A DNA stretch of 64,000 nt from assembly GCF_006402735.1 (NCBI RefSeq), contig NZ_CP017174.1, positions 9,252,448 to 9,316,447 of the forward strand. Direction: 5' to 3'. Shown here in pieces: positions 9,201-17,998 of this stretch. This stretch comes from Myxococcus xanthus. GTDB taxonomy: Bacteria > Myxococcota > Myxococcia > Myxococcales > Myxococcaceae. Position 1 is the first letter of the stretch, and each line of letters opens with the position of its first letter. The notes beneath the pieces are model-generated. The model was not told the DNA's origin. It saw only the letters and a program-made list of their open reading frames with translations, and did no database searches. Position numbers and translations under genes: made by a program.

Positions 9201-10111
9201 AGGAGGCGTGGAAGCTCCTGGCGGGCCGCTTCGACGCAGGTCCGACGGTGGACGTGCTCGCGCTCACGCGCCAGGACGTGCCCCCCTACGGACAGTCGCT
9301 CGTGCTGCTGCGAGGCAACGGAGATGGAACCTTCCGCCCGGGTGAGGTGCTGTCCCTGGGAGAGGACTTCACGGCGTTGAGCACGCACCATCTCGTCACG
9401 GGAGACGTGGATGGGGACGGCGACCTGGACGTGGTCATCGACCTGTCACGCAGGGAGGGCGAGTTTGATTCCGTCGAGTTGCGGCTGCTGCGCAACGAAG
9501 GGGATGGAACCTTCGCGCACGGCGGCGTGCTCGCCACCTACTCCTCGCGCCCCCTGCTCCTCTCACGAGACCTGAACCAGGATGGCCAGACGGACCTGGT
9601 GGTGGTGCGGAGGACGTATCCGACCTTCGAACTGCTCATGTTCGAGGGCCGCGCCAATGGCACGCTGGTCCGGCGGAGTGAGTTCACGCCGCTCATCCCA
9701 TCCTGCAACCCCGCTGGCATCGTGGCCGAGGACCTGAACGGCGACGGACTCGTGGACCTGGTGGTGTCCTGCCAGAGCATGCTGGACGGCGTCCTCCCCA
9801 TCATCAGCTCGGGCAACTTCAGCTTCTACAGAGGGCAACCCGCGCGCCTCGGGGCTCAAGGCGGACACCTCACCGCCAGGGACCTGGACGGGGATGGCTT
9901 CCCCGAACTGCTCATCGCATCCCCCGAGCACCACGCCGTCTGCGTCCTGCCCTCCTGGGGTTACGCGAGCTTCGGCACCGCCAGCTGCTTCGGAACGCTG
10001 AACACCCCACACGAGCTGGTGCTGTTGGACGTCGACCACGACGGCGTCCCCGAGGTGCTCACCGGGAGCGGCATCCTCGGCACCCACACCACGCTGCTGC
10101 GCATCCGCTGA
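6296..10111 (+). CDS. Large lipoprotein with four fibronectin III domains and VCBS/FG-GAP repeats
   Basis: ATG 6296 gives 1271 residues starting with a lipoprotein signal (LLLGALLVSGC, lipidated Cys24). A short Cys-rich segment (residues about 36-62) follows, then four fibronectin type III domains (roughly 71-152, 160-245, 252-340, 344-430), each with the TW/SW core and a GxxYxFTVxAxNxVG end. The remaining two thirds contain many GDFNxDGxxDLxV units, the calcium-binding loops of integrin-alpha-like FG-GAP/VCBS propellers. This suggests a cell-surface adhesion or carbohydrate-binding protein. It lies 40 bp after the caspase gene but is not overlapped with it, so it may have its own promoter. 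Confidence 0.85.
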   Translation: MKTSPRLPSRVLSLLLGALLVSGCINPVNEGERPCPCTDGWTCCPDANVCVTDAARCEQLRPPKPPEPTAPSTPRLVSAIPDPGTVALTWFEPAQNGGSAITGYDVGVEPFEDGIQVQVEGTTARVTGLRAGGTYRFTVTARNAVGVSPATGVDSVRLPDVPTAPLALAVERGDRQVRVTWNAPASDGGRSVLHYVVTTYPSGASVETDGPVLTATVGGLTNGVASTFTVHAVNAVGVGPASTESASAVPAARPGAPVSVAATPSVRAATVSWQPPEDTGGLTVSGYVVTAAPGGATQQVDGSANEATFTGLPNDTEYTFTVAALNDVGQGPDGSTASARTHAPPRAPASVQAEPGVRSLTVTWGPPASDGRSSLTGYTVVAQPSGVSVAVNADAHSAVLENVPSKKAQTVSVVAHNAVGDSPAATAGAPVKTQPAPVEVTQFDIPSAVRGCQPVTYTLRQVDGERADVLVEFDATGSGTFTRATQAGDSYYERASGLVALEASAQGTAHTFRWNRPKDVPGAAPTARVRITATVPGTAPATRTHAVALTAPEMRCEVDLDSSPVQTMPQNSAGKTYGTALGDFNQDGKPDIAVLHDANADVRLLRGLGNGGLEFQNAQPNMLMSGKHLVAADVDQDGVLDLVSANASSSPGVYVMRGQGQGYFEARTYNPIQNQNNRDQTYDLPPPVVRDLDGDGTPEVVVSLPTRVVVMRHTDGGRLTVAFEGPKLHHQARGAVVAGDFDNDGRLDLVVIGGAIQAFYGRGSLTFASEHMGSLEGNTPFATAADFNGDGHLDIAALVVGQSESAIHLLQGDGNGRFAAPLRLHQHTWHSFGAQSHLISGDLDGDGRQDLAYTHADANTVTLFQGRGDGTFEPRTLPAGRYPSRLVAGDFDGSGKPDLAVLSGMEQTVRVLRNLEAPTLPAMGALFVTGDFDGDGQDDVASRVDGSLQVHLTRAEGGLVLRGPFMLPEEAWKLLAGRFDAGPTVDVLALTRQDVPPYGQSLVLLRGNGDGTFRPGEVLSLGEDFTALSTHHLVTGDVDGDGDLDVVIDLSRREGEFDSVELRLLRNEGDGTFAHGGVLATYSSRPLLLSRDLNQDGQTDLVVVRRTYPTFELLMFEGRANGTLVRRSEFTPLIPSCNPAGIVAEDLNGDGLVDLVVSCQSMLDGVLPIISSGNFSFYRGQPARLGAQGGHLTARDLDGDGFPELLIASPEHHAVCVLPSWGYASFGTASCFGTLNTPHELVLLDVDHDGVPEVLTGSGILGTHTTLLRIR

Positions 10112-10167
10112 CGCGAAGCAACGGGCGCTGTTCCTCGGAGTGCTATCCTCACGAACTCCGAGGAACC

Positions 10168-10911
10168 GTGACGGAGCCCCCCTCTCCCCCGCCCGAGCAG
10201 GACGACGACTACGGCATGTCCCTGCCGGCACTGGTCGTCCTGCGCATCAGCATCGTGTTCATCGAGCTGTTCACCCGGCTCGGTGACGTCCTGGTGCTGC
10301 TACGGCGGCCCCGGCTGCTCCCGCCCTACCTGAGCCTGTGGCTGCACGAGGTGCGCGTGTCGCCCTACCGCCTGAAGCGCTCCTTCGAAACGACACGCGT
10401 GCTCCAGGCGAGCGGGCAGATTTTCAAGGAGCTGATGTACGGCGAGATGCCGGTGCACACGGGGGTGTGGCTCTTCTGGAAGGCCGGGCTGGGCCGTGGC
10501 TCGCGGCTGGTGGACCTGGGCGCGGGACGGGGCCGCACGCTGCTGGCCGCGCGCTGGCTGGGCGCGGAGGCCCAGGGCGTGGAGTTGATGCAGCACCACG
10601 TCGACCTGGCCCGAAAGTCCGTGGAGAAGGCAGGCGCGCAGCTCATCGTGGGCGACGCGACCCGCGCGGACCTCCAAGATGCCACGCACGTCTTCACCAA
10701 CTGGACGGCGATGACGCCGCGGACGCGGGCCCGGCTGGTGGAGCGCTTCCGCACCTGCCGCCCCGGCACGCGCATCCTCACCGTGACCCGGCCGGTGGAG
10801 GCGCCGGGCTTCACGGTCATCTCCAAGCACCGGCTCCTCTTCACCTGGGGACCGGAGCACGTCTGGATTCAAGAGGTCCGCGACAATGTCGTTGGAGATG
10901 CAACCAATTGA
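10168..10911 (+). CDS. SAM-dependent methyltransferase, class I fold, with N-terminal hydrophobic segment
   Basis: The 247-residue product starts at GTG 10168. After a proline-rich start there is a hydrophobic segment (VVLRISIVFIELFTRLGDVLVLL) that could be a membrane anchor. The class I SAM-binding motif VDLGAGRGRTLLAARWLG is at about residues 114-131, followed by an acidic residue in GVELM and IVGDATRADL, which are the ribose- and adenine-contacting loops of this fold. The NW motif (FTNWTAM) occupies the motif IV position. The layout recalls DOT1-like or small-molecule methyltransferases, but the substrate is unknown. Confidence 0.75.
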   Translation: MTEPPSPPPEQDDDYGMSLPALVVLRISIVFIELFTRLGDVLVLLRRPRLLPPYLSLWLHEVRVSPYRLKRSFETTRVLQASGQIFKELMYGEMPVHTGVWLFWKAGLGRGSRLVDLGAGRGRTLLAARWLGAEAQGVELMQHHVDLARKSVEKAGAQLIVGDATRADLQDATHVFTNWTAMTPRTRARLVERFRTCRPGTRILTVTRPVEAPGFTVISKHRLLFTWGPEHVWIQEVRDNVVGDATN

Positions 10912-11013
10912 CGCGACTTCCTGTGACGCGGGCTCCATGTCTACGCTCCGCGCCACGACGCCGGGCCGACGGGGCTCAAGAGCCTGGGCCCGGGCGTCCA
11001 GGAGCTGAATCAC

Positions 11014-11292
11014 ATGAAGGCATGGATGACGGTGGTGTCGCTGGCGGTGGTTCCCCTCGCCGTGGGTTGCACGTCGTCGCGCGAGCTGACGCGGGCGCGC
11101 GTGGAGGCGAACACGCTGCGCAAGGACGCGGACACGCTGCGCGGGGAGAACGCGACGTTGAAGGAGCGCGTCAGCGAGCTGGAAGGGCAGCTCGCGAAGG
11201 TGCTCGAGGAGCGCGACACGCTGAAGGCCGCCGCGGAGACTCCCCCGGAGCCCGTCGTCGCGCCCGCCGCGGGCAAGAAGCGCAAGAAGTAG
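11014..11292 (+). CDS. Small coiled-coil lipoprotein
   Basis: A 92-residue product from ATG 11014, preceded by a good ribosome site (CAGGAG about 9 bases upstream). The signal ends LAVGCTSS, a lipobox with the lipidated Cys at about residue 19. The mature protein is a single heptad-like helix rich in Leu, Arg and Glu, ending in a basic Lys/Arg tail. The pattern resembles Lpp- or SlyB-like spacer lipoproteins, but no specific family is recognised. Confidence 0.75.
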   Translation: MKAWMTVVSLAVVPLAVGCTSSRELTRARVEANTLRKDADTLRGENATLKERVSELEGQLAKVLEERDTLKAAAETPPEPVVAPAAGKKRKK

Positions 11293-11311
11293 CGTTCGCG
11301 AGGCCACGCCG

Positions 11312-11737
11312 ATGACCGTGACGCGCACCACGGCGGTCCATGTCCACGACGGCTGCGACGTGTACGTGGGCCGGGCCTTCCGCGCCTATGCGAAGCCGAG
11401 CCCGCTCAACCCGGTGCCCGGCCGCTTCGGCAACCCCTTCAAGCCCGGAGGCGTGCGCACTCCAGGCGCCATGCTGCGTACCTACTTCGCGCCGTGGCTG
11501 GGGACGCTTCCGGAGGCGGAGCAGGAGCGCATCCGCCAGGAAGCCCTGCGCCGAATGGGGCCGGACGAGGACGCCTTCGACGCGTTCCGCTGGTACCTCG
11601 CGCTGCGCACCCGGCATGACGCGGACTATCGCGCCGCCGTGCTGACGTTGCGTGGCAAACGTCTGGGCTGCTGGTGCAAGCCTGGTCCCTGCCACGCGGA
11701 CATCCTGGCGGAGTGGGTGGACGCACCGTCGGCATAG
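11312..11737 (+). CDS. DUF4326 domain protein
   Basis: The 141-residue product has the characteristic DUF4326 features: a core RFGNPF near residue 40 and a C-terminal LRGKRLGCWCKPGPCHADILAE with three Cys and one His, probably a metal-binding or redox-active motif. DUF4326 proteins occur widely in phages and bacteria and have no established biochemical function. It lies between the coiled-coil lipoprotein and the ornithine-cyclodeaminase-family gene, 21 bp before the latter. Confidence 0.8.
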   Translation: MTVTRTTAVHVHDGCDVYVGRAFRAYAKPSPLNPVPGRFGNPFKPGGVRTPGAMLRTYFAPWLGTLPEAEQERIRQEALRRMGPDEDAFDAFRWYLALRTRHDADYRAAVLTLRGKRLGCWCKPGPCHADILAEWVDAPSA

Positions 11738-11758
11738 GGAGCGCGATATAGCGCCGCC

Positions 11759-12724
11759 ATGCCCACCCTCATCCTCAGCGCGAAGGACCTCCGCAGCCTG
11801 TACACCGTCGAGCTCGGCCTCACCGCCGTCGAGCGGGCCTTCCGTGCCCACGGCCTCGGCGAGTCGCTGATGCCGCCCAAGGTGTACCTGTCCCTGCCTT
11901 CCTACGACGGCGACTTCCGCGCCATGCCCGCGTTCCTCGACGGCGCCGCTGGCGTGAAGTGGGTCAACGCCCATCCGCGCAACCCGGAGAAGCACGGCCT
12001 GCCCACCGTCCGCGCCCTCTACATCCTCAGCGACCCGGACACCGCCTCCCCGCTGGCCATCCTCGACGGCACCCTGCTCACCGCCTGGCGCACCGGCGCC
12101 GCCGGCGGCGTGGCCTCCAGGTTCCTCGCGAAGAAGCAGCCGCGCACCCTGGGCCTCGTCGGCTGCGGCGTGCAGGCCCGCGTGCTCATCGACTCGCACC
12201 GCGCCCTCTTCGGCGACCTGGAGCTGCTGCTCGCCGACGCCTCCGAAGCCGCCGCCAAGGCGCTCCAGGCAGAGAAGGGCGGCCGCATCGTCAGCACCCA
12301 GGAAGCCTGCGCCGCCGACATCGTCTGCACCGCCACCCCCGCCCGCGTTCCCGTGGTGAAGCGCGAGTGGTTCCAGCCCGGCGCCCACATCAACGCCATG
12401 GGCGCGGACGCCCCCGGCAAGCAGGAGCTGGATGCGCGCCTGCTCACCGAAGGCCGCGTCTTCATCGACGACACCGAGCAGGCCCTTCACTCCGGCGAGG
12501 TCAACGTGCCGCTGCATGACGGCCTCCTCCGCCCCGAGCAAATCGCCGGCACCCTGGGTGAAGTCGTCTCCGGCAAGAAGCCCGGCCGCACCAGCGACAC
12601 CGAACTCACCGTTTTCGACTCCACCGGCCTCGCGCTCCAGGACGTCGCCCTCGCTCGCGCCCTCTACGATGCCGCTCTGAAGCGAGGGCTCGGACAGCCC
12701 TTCGACATCGTCGGAAACGGATGA
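11759..12724 (+). CDS. Ornithine cyclodeaminase / mu-crystallin family NAD(P)-binding enzyme
   Basis: This 321-residue product matches the ornithine cyclodeaminase/mu-crystallin/alanine dehydrogenase family throughout. The substrate-binding start (MPPKVYLSLP and VKWVNAHPRNP, with the conserved Lys) is followed by the Rossmann motif LGLVGCGVQARVLI and INAMGADAPGKQEL. Members deaminate ornithine to proline, oxidise alanine, or reduce cyclic imines. The sequence alone does not separate these reactions, so no gene symbol is given. The ATG start is 21 bp after the DUF4326 gene. A perfect odd palindrome overlaps the stop codon. Confidence 0.85.
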   Translation: MPTLILSAKDLRSLYTVELGLTAVERAFRAHGLGESLMPPKVYLSLPSYDGDFRAMPAFLDGAAGVKWVNAHPRNPEKHGLPTVRALYILSDPDTASPLAILDGTLLTAWRTGAAGGVASRFLAKKQPRTLGLVGCGVQARVLIDSHRALFGDLELLLADASEAAAKALQAEKGGRIVSTQEACAADIVCTATPARVPVVKREWFQPGAHINAMGADAPGKQELDARLLTEGRVFIDDTEQALHSGEVNVPLHDGLLRPEQIAGTLGEVVSGKKPGRTSDTELTVFDSTGLALQDVALARALYDAALKRGLGQPFDIVGNG

Positions 12725-12736
12725 CCCAGTGGGTCA
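12722..12736. repeat. Perfect 15-bp odd palindrome (TGACCCA-G-TGGGTCA)
   Basis: Seven base pairs on each side of a central G form an exact inverted repeat that begins at the stop codon of the preceding gene. It is too compact for a terminator and looks like a dimeric-regulator operator, here in the leader of the 949-residue secreted protein. Function is inferred from symmetry and position. Confidence 0.5.
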
Positions 12737-12974
12737 GCCCTACCCCGTACATCTTGTGACTCATTCGAAACCTGCAGGACTGGACAGTTCCAATAACACA
12801 GGAGTATTCCCTAACTGCGCAGTCCGGGGGGATGCTCTCAAAGCCGCAACAGTCACCCTGGGTGAAGCGCGGAGATAGCGCTCGCCCAGCGCTGCCGTCG
12901 TGCGTCTGGAGCGCTCCTCCCGGAGGTCGCGCGGGGTGCCAATCCCGGCACCCGCCTCTCTTCGGAGACCTCTG

Positions 12975-15824
12975 ATGGCTCACGTCCCCCGGCGTCCCTC
13001 CTGGCGCCACCTCCCCGCTGTCTTGCTGCGGCTGGTGGCGCTCGTCCCGCTCGTCGTCGCCCTGCCCTCAGCCGCGCAGACGCAGACGAACACCCAGTCC
13101 ACGCAGCGCGCCATCAACTTCCTCAGCGCGGACGTGGTGCACTGGACGCAGGAGAACAACTGCGTGGCCTGCCACCGTCAGGGCGCGGTGGTGTACGGCC
13201 TGTCGAGCGCGCGCGCCAACGGCTACGACATGAACGCCGTCGTCAGCAACGGGCGCACCAACCTGGCCAACCTGGAGCTGCTGGCCCAGCGCATCCGCAA
13301 TGACCAGCTCGCCAACGGCTCGTGGATTCACGAGGGCACCGCGTTCCGCTACGAGAAGACGTCCTTCTCCGTCTTCGGTCTTGCGGGCTACGACCAGAAC
13401 GTCTCCACCCAGTACAGCAACGCGCTGGTGAACGCGGCCAACTGGGCGCTGACCACGCAGGAGCCCAGCGGCCGGTGGCCGAGCGACCACGCGCACTTCC
13501 CCGTGGACCACGGCAGCGTGTCCACCACCGCGCGCATCATGACGGGCATGGCCCAGGCGAAGCAGCGCGTGGACCCCGCGCGCGCCGCCGCGTACCAGGC
13601 CGCGCTGGACCGCGCCGCCGCGTACCTGCGCGCCAACCTCAACAACAACGACACCAGCGCGCCCGGCAACGGCATGCCCTACACCTTCCAGGTGGCCTGG
13701 ACGGTGCTGGGCCTCAAGGCCGCGGGCCCCGGCCTCAACGACGTCAACACCGGCGCCATCAACACCCTGGCCGAGCGGCTCATCACCCGCACCTCCCCCG
13801 GCAACGCGGGCTGGGGCAACCTGCCCAACGAGGAGTCCAACGACTTCGCCACCGGCAGCGCCATCTACGCGCTGTGCCTCGCGGGCCGTGAGCCCGCCAC
13901 CGACCCGCGCCTGCGCAACGCGATTGAGTGGATGAAGACGCGGCAGTCGCCGGACGGCAGCTGGCGCACCGGCTCGGCCACCTTCGACATCCCCACCACC
14001 TTCGCGGCCCTGGGCCTGTCGTGCTTCGGTGACTTCAGCGTGCGCGTCTCCGTCGTCGGCGCGGAGCGGCAGGAGCTCCTGGTGGACAACCCGTCGCCGC
14101 AGCAGGCCACGTTCACCTTCACCGTGAAGAACCACGGCTATCAGGCGGACACGTACACGCTGAGCACCCAGGGCGGCCTGCCCGGGTGGACCGCGACCGT
14201 GAGCCCCGTCACCCTCTTCCTGCCCGCGGGCGGCGAAGGCACCGTCACCGTCACCGTCAATGCGCCACCCCGGCTGCTGCCCGCGCTCACCTCCGCGGTG
14301 ACGCTCATCGCTTCGTCCGGCGGCGCGCCCGGCGTCACCGGCTCCGCGCGTGTGGCGGCATACACCCCGCCCCTGCCGCCCGTGACGGGTCTGCCCACCG
14401 TCACCACCATCGTGACGCCCTCGGCCAACGCGCGCGTCACCATTGGCAACGGCACCCTGCTGTCGGCGCGCGTGACGAACGGAGGCGCCATCGTCCCGGG
14501 CCCGGCCCATGGCGTCGTCACCTTCTACGTCGCGGGCGTGCCCGTGGGCGCGGACGTGGACGCGGATGGCGACGGCATCTACGCCTTCAACTGGGTGCCC
14601 GCGGTGGACAGCTGGACCATCACCGGCGCGCAGGACTACCGCGCGGTGTACTCCGGCGTGGAGCGGCAGGCCCCGCTGGCCAACCTGCTGGGCAGCACGG
14701 CGTCGAGCACCCTCATCATCGACCCGTTCCCCCACCTGACGCCCATGGTCACCATCGGCAACCCGCCGGCCTTCACGCGGGAGACGGCCCTGGACATCTG
14801 GGGCTACGCCACGCCGCGCGCGCCGGGCGCCGTCATCACCTACGCCGCGTTCATCATCAACGGCGGCGCGCCCATCGTCCTCACGCCGGGCAACGGCGGC
14901 CTCATCTACACCTCCATCACGCTGGAGGAAGGTCCCAACATCATCCAGATGACCGCGCGTGACAGCTTCGGCGGCGTCACCACCAAGCAGGTCAACTTCA
15001 CGGTGGACCGGGTGGCCCCCATCCTCACCATCCTGTCGCCCGCGGAGAACGCCGCGGTGAACACGCCGGTGGTGACGGTGCGCTCGTCCGTGCAGGACCA
15101 GACGCCCGTGCGCGTGGAGACGCAGTGGGTGAACAGCTCGCTCTTGGAGTTCGGCAACGGCACCGTGGAGCACCCGGTGAACGTCAGCTACGGCAACCAG
15201 GTCATCCTGGTGCGCGCCACCGACAGCGCCGGCAACGTCACCGAGAAGCTGCTGTACCTGTGGGTGGACACGGGCACGCCCGTGGTGAGCACCAACTTCG
15301 CGGACGGCCAGCTCTACGGCCCGCTGCCCAACGGCACCTTCCAGTACGCCATCAACGTGCAGACGGTCTCCGCCACCACGGTGCGCGTCAACGGAGGAGC
15401 GCCCTTCCACCTGCCTCGCGGCGGCGGCCAGATTCAGACGTCGGTGACGCTGGCCCCGGGCGTCAACACGCTGGGCATCTCCGTCATCAGCGAGACGGGC
15501 ATGACGGCGAACCTCGTGCGCCGGGTGAACTACGACGTGCAGGCCCCCACCGCCACGCTGCTCAGCCCCACCGCGGGCAGCACCGTCAGCGGCACCATCA
15601 CCGTGCGCGCGAACGTCACCGACAACTTCGGCCCGGTGACGAACGTGGGCTTCAGCCGCGACATGTCCGGCATCCGCGTGGGTACCCAGCAGTCGGACGG
15701 CACCTGGACGGCCCAGTTCGACACGCGGGAGATGGTGAACGGCGCGCACACCATCGACCTGTGGATGAACGACGGCGTGGGCAACTTCGCCGTGCAGAGC
15801 TTCAACATCGTCGTCAGCAACTGA
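12975..15824 (+). CDS. Secreted CxxCH protein with cyclase-like alpha repeats and Ig-like repeats (copy 1)
   Basis: ATG 12975 has a GGAG ribosome site 8 bp upstream and gives 949 residues with a Sec signal (cut near PSAAQ). Cys63-Val-Ala-Cys66-His67 is a single c-type haem attachment motif. From about residue 70 to 350 there are repeated aromatic/Gly-rich helical units (ANGSWIHEG, DGSWRTG, PTTFAALGLSCFGD), like the alpha/alpha barrel repeats of prenyltransferases and squalene cyclases. The rest (about 355-949) contains Ig-like or cohesin-like beta domains rich in Val, Thr and Asn. A copy with the same layout is encoded at 18584-21442. Enzyme activity and haem binding are both unproven. Confidence 0.8.
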   Translation: MAHVPRRPSWRHLPAVLLRLVALVPLVVALPSAAQTQTNTQSTQRAINFLSADVVHWTQENNCVACHRQGAVVYGLSSARANGYDMNAVVSNGRTNLANLELLAQRIRNDQLANGSWIHEGTAFRYEKTSFSVFGLAGYDQNVSTQYSNALVNAANWALTTQEPSGRWPSDHAHFPVDHGSVSTTARIMTGMAQAKQRVDPARAAAYQAALDRAAAYLRANLNNNDTSAPGNGMPYTFQVAWTVLGLKAAGPGLNDVNTGAINTLAERLITRTSPGNAGWGNLPNEESNDFATGSAIYALCLAGREPATDPRLRNAIEWMKTRQSPDGSWRTGSATFDIPTTFAALGLSCFGDFSVRVSVVGAERQELLVDNPSPQQATFTFTVKNHGYQADTYTLSTQGGLPGWTATVSPVTLFLPAGGEGTVTVTVNAPPRLLPALTSAVTLIASSGGAPGVTGSARVAAYTPPLPPVTGLPTVTTIVTPSANARVTIGNGTLLSARVTNGGAIVPGPAHGVVTFYVAGVPVGADVDADGDGIYAFNWVPAVDSWTITGAQDYRAVYSGVERQAPLANLLGSTASSTLIIDPFPHLTPMVTIGNPPAFTRETALDIWGYATPRAPGAVITYAAFIINGGAPIVLTPGNGGLIYTSITLEEGPNIIQMTARDSFGGVTTKQVNFTVDRVAPILTILSPAENAAVNTPVVTVRSSVQDQTPVRVETQWVNSSLLEFGNGTVEHPVNVSYGNQVILVRATDSAGNVTEKLLYLWVDTGTPVVSTNFADGQLYGPLPNGTFQYAINVQTVSATTVRVNGGAPFHLPRGGGQIQTSVTLAPGVNTLGISVISETGMTANLVRRVNYDVQAPTATLLSPTAGSTVSGTITVRANVTDNFGPVTNVGFSRDMSGIRVGTQQSDGTWTAQFDTREMVNGAHTIDLWMNDGVGNFAVQSFNIVVSN

Positions 15825-15838
15825 CGCGGTGAACAAGG

Positions 15839-15863
15839 GCCCACCCTGACGTCCTGGGTGGGC
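15839..15863. terminator. GC-rich stem-loop downstream of the 949-residue protein gene
   Basis: An exact 8-bp inverted repeat (gcccaccc at 15839-15846, gggtgggc at 15856-15863) encloses a 9-base loop and starts 15 bp after the stop codon at 15824. There is no U tract, so it may act as a weak or processing terminator. Confidence 0.5.
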
Positions 15864-16257
15864 TCCGGCGACGTGGAGCGCCGCGGCCGTCACATGCGAG
15901 GCCGCGGCGGCCCGCCAGCCCCTGCGATGCACGCGGCCTGGGCGCTCCACGCGGTACGCGGCGCACCCAAGGCTCGGTGCACAGACGCCCCGCCCCCGGC
16001 ATCTGCCGTCGAGCGGCGACCTGCCACCCGTCCCAGGAGGGCAAGCGCGGCGCCCACGGAGCGATGCGTGCCCGCCCCTCCCCATCGGGCCTGCGGCCGC
16101 GGACGCAAGCCGTTCCCAGGTCGGAACAAGGCGGGGCGGGGCCTCATCCCACGGCCGGGTGACGGCCAGCCCCAGGCCCCCGGCCCCTCCCGCCCGGAAG
16201 CAGGGCCTAACTTGGATCCGCGTGGGTGCCCGACACGCAGCCAACGGCCCTCCCGGC
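15864..16257. other. Intergenic leader of the ClC gene
   Basis: About 390 bp of very GC-rich sequence between the hairpin and the ClC start. I see no convincing gene, promoter or repeat in it; any open frames look like random GC-rich frames. Confidence 0.45.
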
Positions 16258-17988
16258 ATGGACGGCGCCCACGGGTGGGGTGGATTCATCCGAGCGCTGA
16301 AGGGGAGCCTCACCGGCCCGGAGCAGCGCTTCTGGCTGCTCGTCGTCGCGGTGGGGCTCATCGCGGGGCTGGGCGCGGTGGCGCTGCTCAAGGTGCTGCG
16401 CTTCACCCAGCAGCTCTTCTGGCGCAGCACGGGCGAGGACTTCCTGGCCGGCGTCGCGGCGGCCCCCACGTGGCGCCGGGTGCTCATCCCGATTCTCGGC
16501 GGCGCGCTGGTGACGCTGCTGACGCTCATCGTCGGCCGGCCCATGCGGGGCCACGGCACCGCGGGCATCATCGAATCCATCTGGGTGAAGTCCGGCCGCC
16601 TGTCGCTGCCGCGCGCGCTGCTGCGGGGGCTGGTCTCCATCCTCGCCGTGGCGATGGGCGCGCCGCTGGGCCGCGAGGGCGCGCTGCTGTCCACCGGCGC
16701 GGCCAGTGGCTCGTCGCTGGCCCGCTGGCTGCGGCTGGGCCCCGGGCAGGCCCGCCTGCTGGTGGCCTGCGGCGCGTCCGCGGGCATGGCCTCCGCGTAC
16801 AACGTCCCCATTGGCGCGGCGCTCTTCGGCCTGGAGGTGCTGCTGGGCAGCTTCGCGCTGGAGCTGTTCGGCCCCATCGTCGTCTCGTGCGTGGTGGCGA
16901 CGCTCGTGTCACGCGGCCTCATCGCGGACCACCCCAGCTTCGTGATTCCCCACTACACGCTGCTGCACCCGCGCGAGCTGGTGCTGGCCATGCTGCTGGG
17001 CGTGGTGCTGGGCGTCGCGTCCGCCTTCTATGTGCGCGGCATCAACGTCATGTCGGACCTGCTGGACCGGGCCGCCGCGTGGCTGGCGCCCTTCCTGCCC
17101 CTGCTGTCCATGACGGTGGTGGGCGTGACGGCGGTGTGGCTGCCGCAGCTGCTGGGCAACGGCTATGACGCGGTGAACGCGGCGCTGCTCAGCAAGCTCT
17201 CCCTGGCCCACCTGCTGCTGCTTCCGCTGGCGAAGCTGGCCCTCACCGCCACCTGCGCGGGCGCCGGCGTTCCCGGCGGACTCTTCACCCCGTCCCTCTT
17301 CTACGGCGGACTGCTGGGCGGCGCCTTCGGCATGCTCGCCGAATGGGTGCTGCCCGGCGGCGCGCCCAGCGGCGCCTACGCGCTGCTGGGCATGGGCGCG
17401 GTGCTCGCGGGCACCACACACGCGTCGGTGTCCGCGGTGCTCCTCATCTTCGAGCTCACCGGCGACTACCCGCTGGTGCTGCCGCTGATGCTCAGCGCGG
17501 TGGTGTCCGCGGTCGTCAGCCGGCGCCTGGAGCCGGAGTCGCTGTACACATCCGTGCTCAACCGCCGCAACGTGCGCGTCCCCGCCACCGTGCCGCACTG
17601 GCTGCGCCAGGAAGGCGCCCGCGCGCTGCTCAAGCCCGTGCACCAGCGCGTGCCTCCGTCGGCGCCGCTCCAGGAGGTGCTCGCGTTCCTGCTGGAGCAG
17701 CCCCTGGGCCAGGACCTCTACGTCACCGATGAAGCGGGCCGGTACCGTGGCGCGCTGGTGCTCGACCAACTGAAGGGCCATCTGCCGGACCACACACAGC
17801 TGCACGCCACCATCGCCGCGGACCTGATGGACGTGCGCGTGCGTCCGATTACGCCCGGCCTGTCCCTGGGCGAGGTCGCCGCCCGCTTCACGGCGACCTC
17901 CCTGGAGCGGCTCCCCGTCGTGGACGGAGAGCGGCGCCTGCTGGGCACAATCTCCAAGCAGGACGTGTTGAAGCAGGGGACTTTCTGA
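16258..17988 (+). CDS. ClC-family chloride channel/antiporter with C-terminal CBS domains
   Basis: The 576-residue product from ATG 16258 (an in-frame GTG at 16159 would add 33 residues but lacks a clear ribosome site) has about ten membrane segments. ClC signatures are visible: GRPMRGHGTAGII, GAPLGREGALLSTGAASGSS (the GxxGxxGP-like pore region) and GAGVPGGLFTPSLFYGG (GxFxP). The C-terminal ~140 residues form two CBS domains (LYVTDEAGRY and LERLPVVDGERR), which bind nucleotides and regulate transport. It lies between the two paralogous CxxCH protein genes. Chloride transport is the family function; the channel versus exchanger mode cannot be read here. Confidence 0.9.
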   Translation: MDGAHGWGGFIRALKGSLTGPEQRFWLLVVAVGLIAGLGAVALLKVLRFTQQLFWRSTGEDFLAGVAAAPTWRRVLIPILGGALVTLLTLIVGRPMRGHGTAGIIESIWVKSGRLSLPRALLRGLVSILAVAMGAPLGREGALLSTGAASGSSLARWLRLGPGQARLLVACGASAGMASAYNVPIGAALFGLEVLLGSFALELFGPIVVSCVVATLVSRGLIADHPSFVIPHYTLLHPRELVLAMLLGVVLGVASAFYVRGINVMSDLLDRAAAWLAPFLPLLSMTVVGVTAVWLPQLLGNGYDAVNAALLSKLSLAHLLLLPLAKLALTATCAGAGVPGGLFTPSLFYGGLLGGAFGMLAEWVLPGGAPSGAYALLGMGAVLAGTTHASVSAVLLIFELTGDYPLVLPLMLSAVVSAVVSRRLEPESLYTSVLNRRNVRVPATVPHWLRQEGARALLKPVHQRVPPSAPLQEVLAFLLEQPLGQDLYVTDEAGRYRGALVLDQLKGHLPDHTQLHATIAADLMDVRVRPITPGLSLGEVAARFTATSLERLPVVDGERRLLGTISKQDVLKQGTF

Positions 17989-17998
17989 GGAACGCGGC

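Noticed and set aside
13068..16922. 1284-codon open frame antisense to the first CxxCH protein gene and the start of the ClC gene
   Set aside because: It mirrors the real genes in a high-GC frame and has a low-complexity His/Arg/Gly-rich product; the plus strand carries clear signal peptides and domains.
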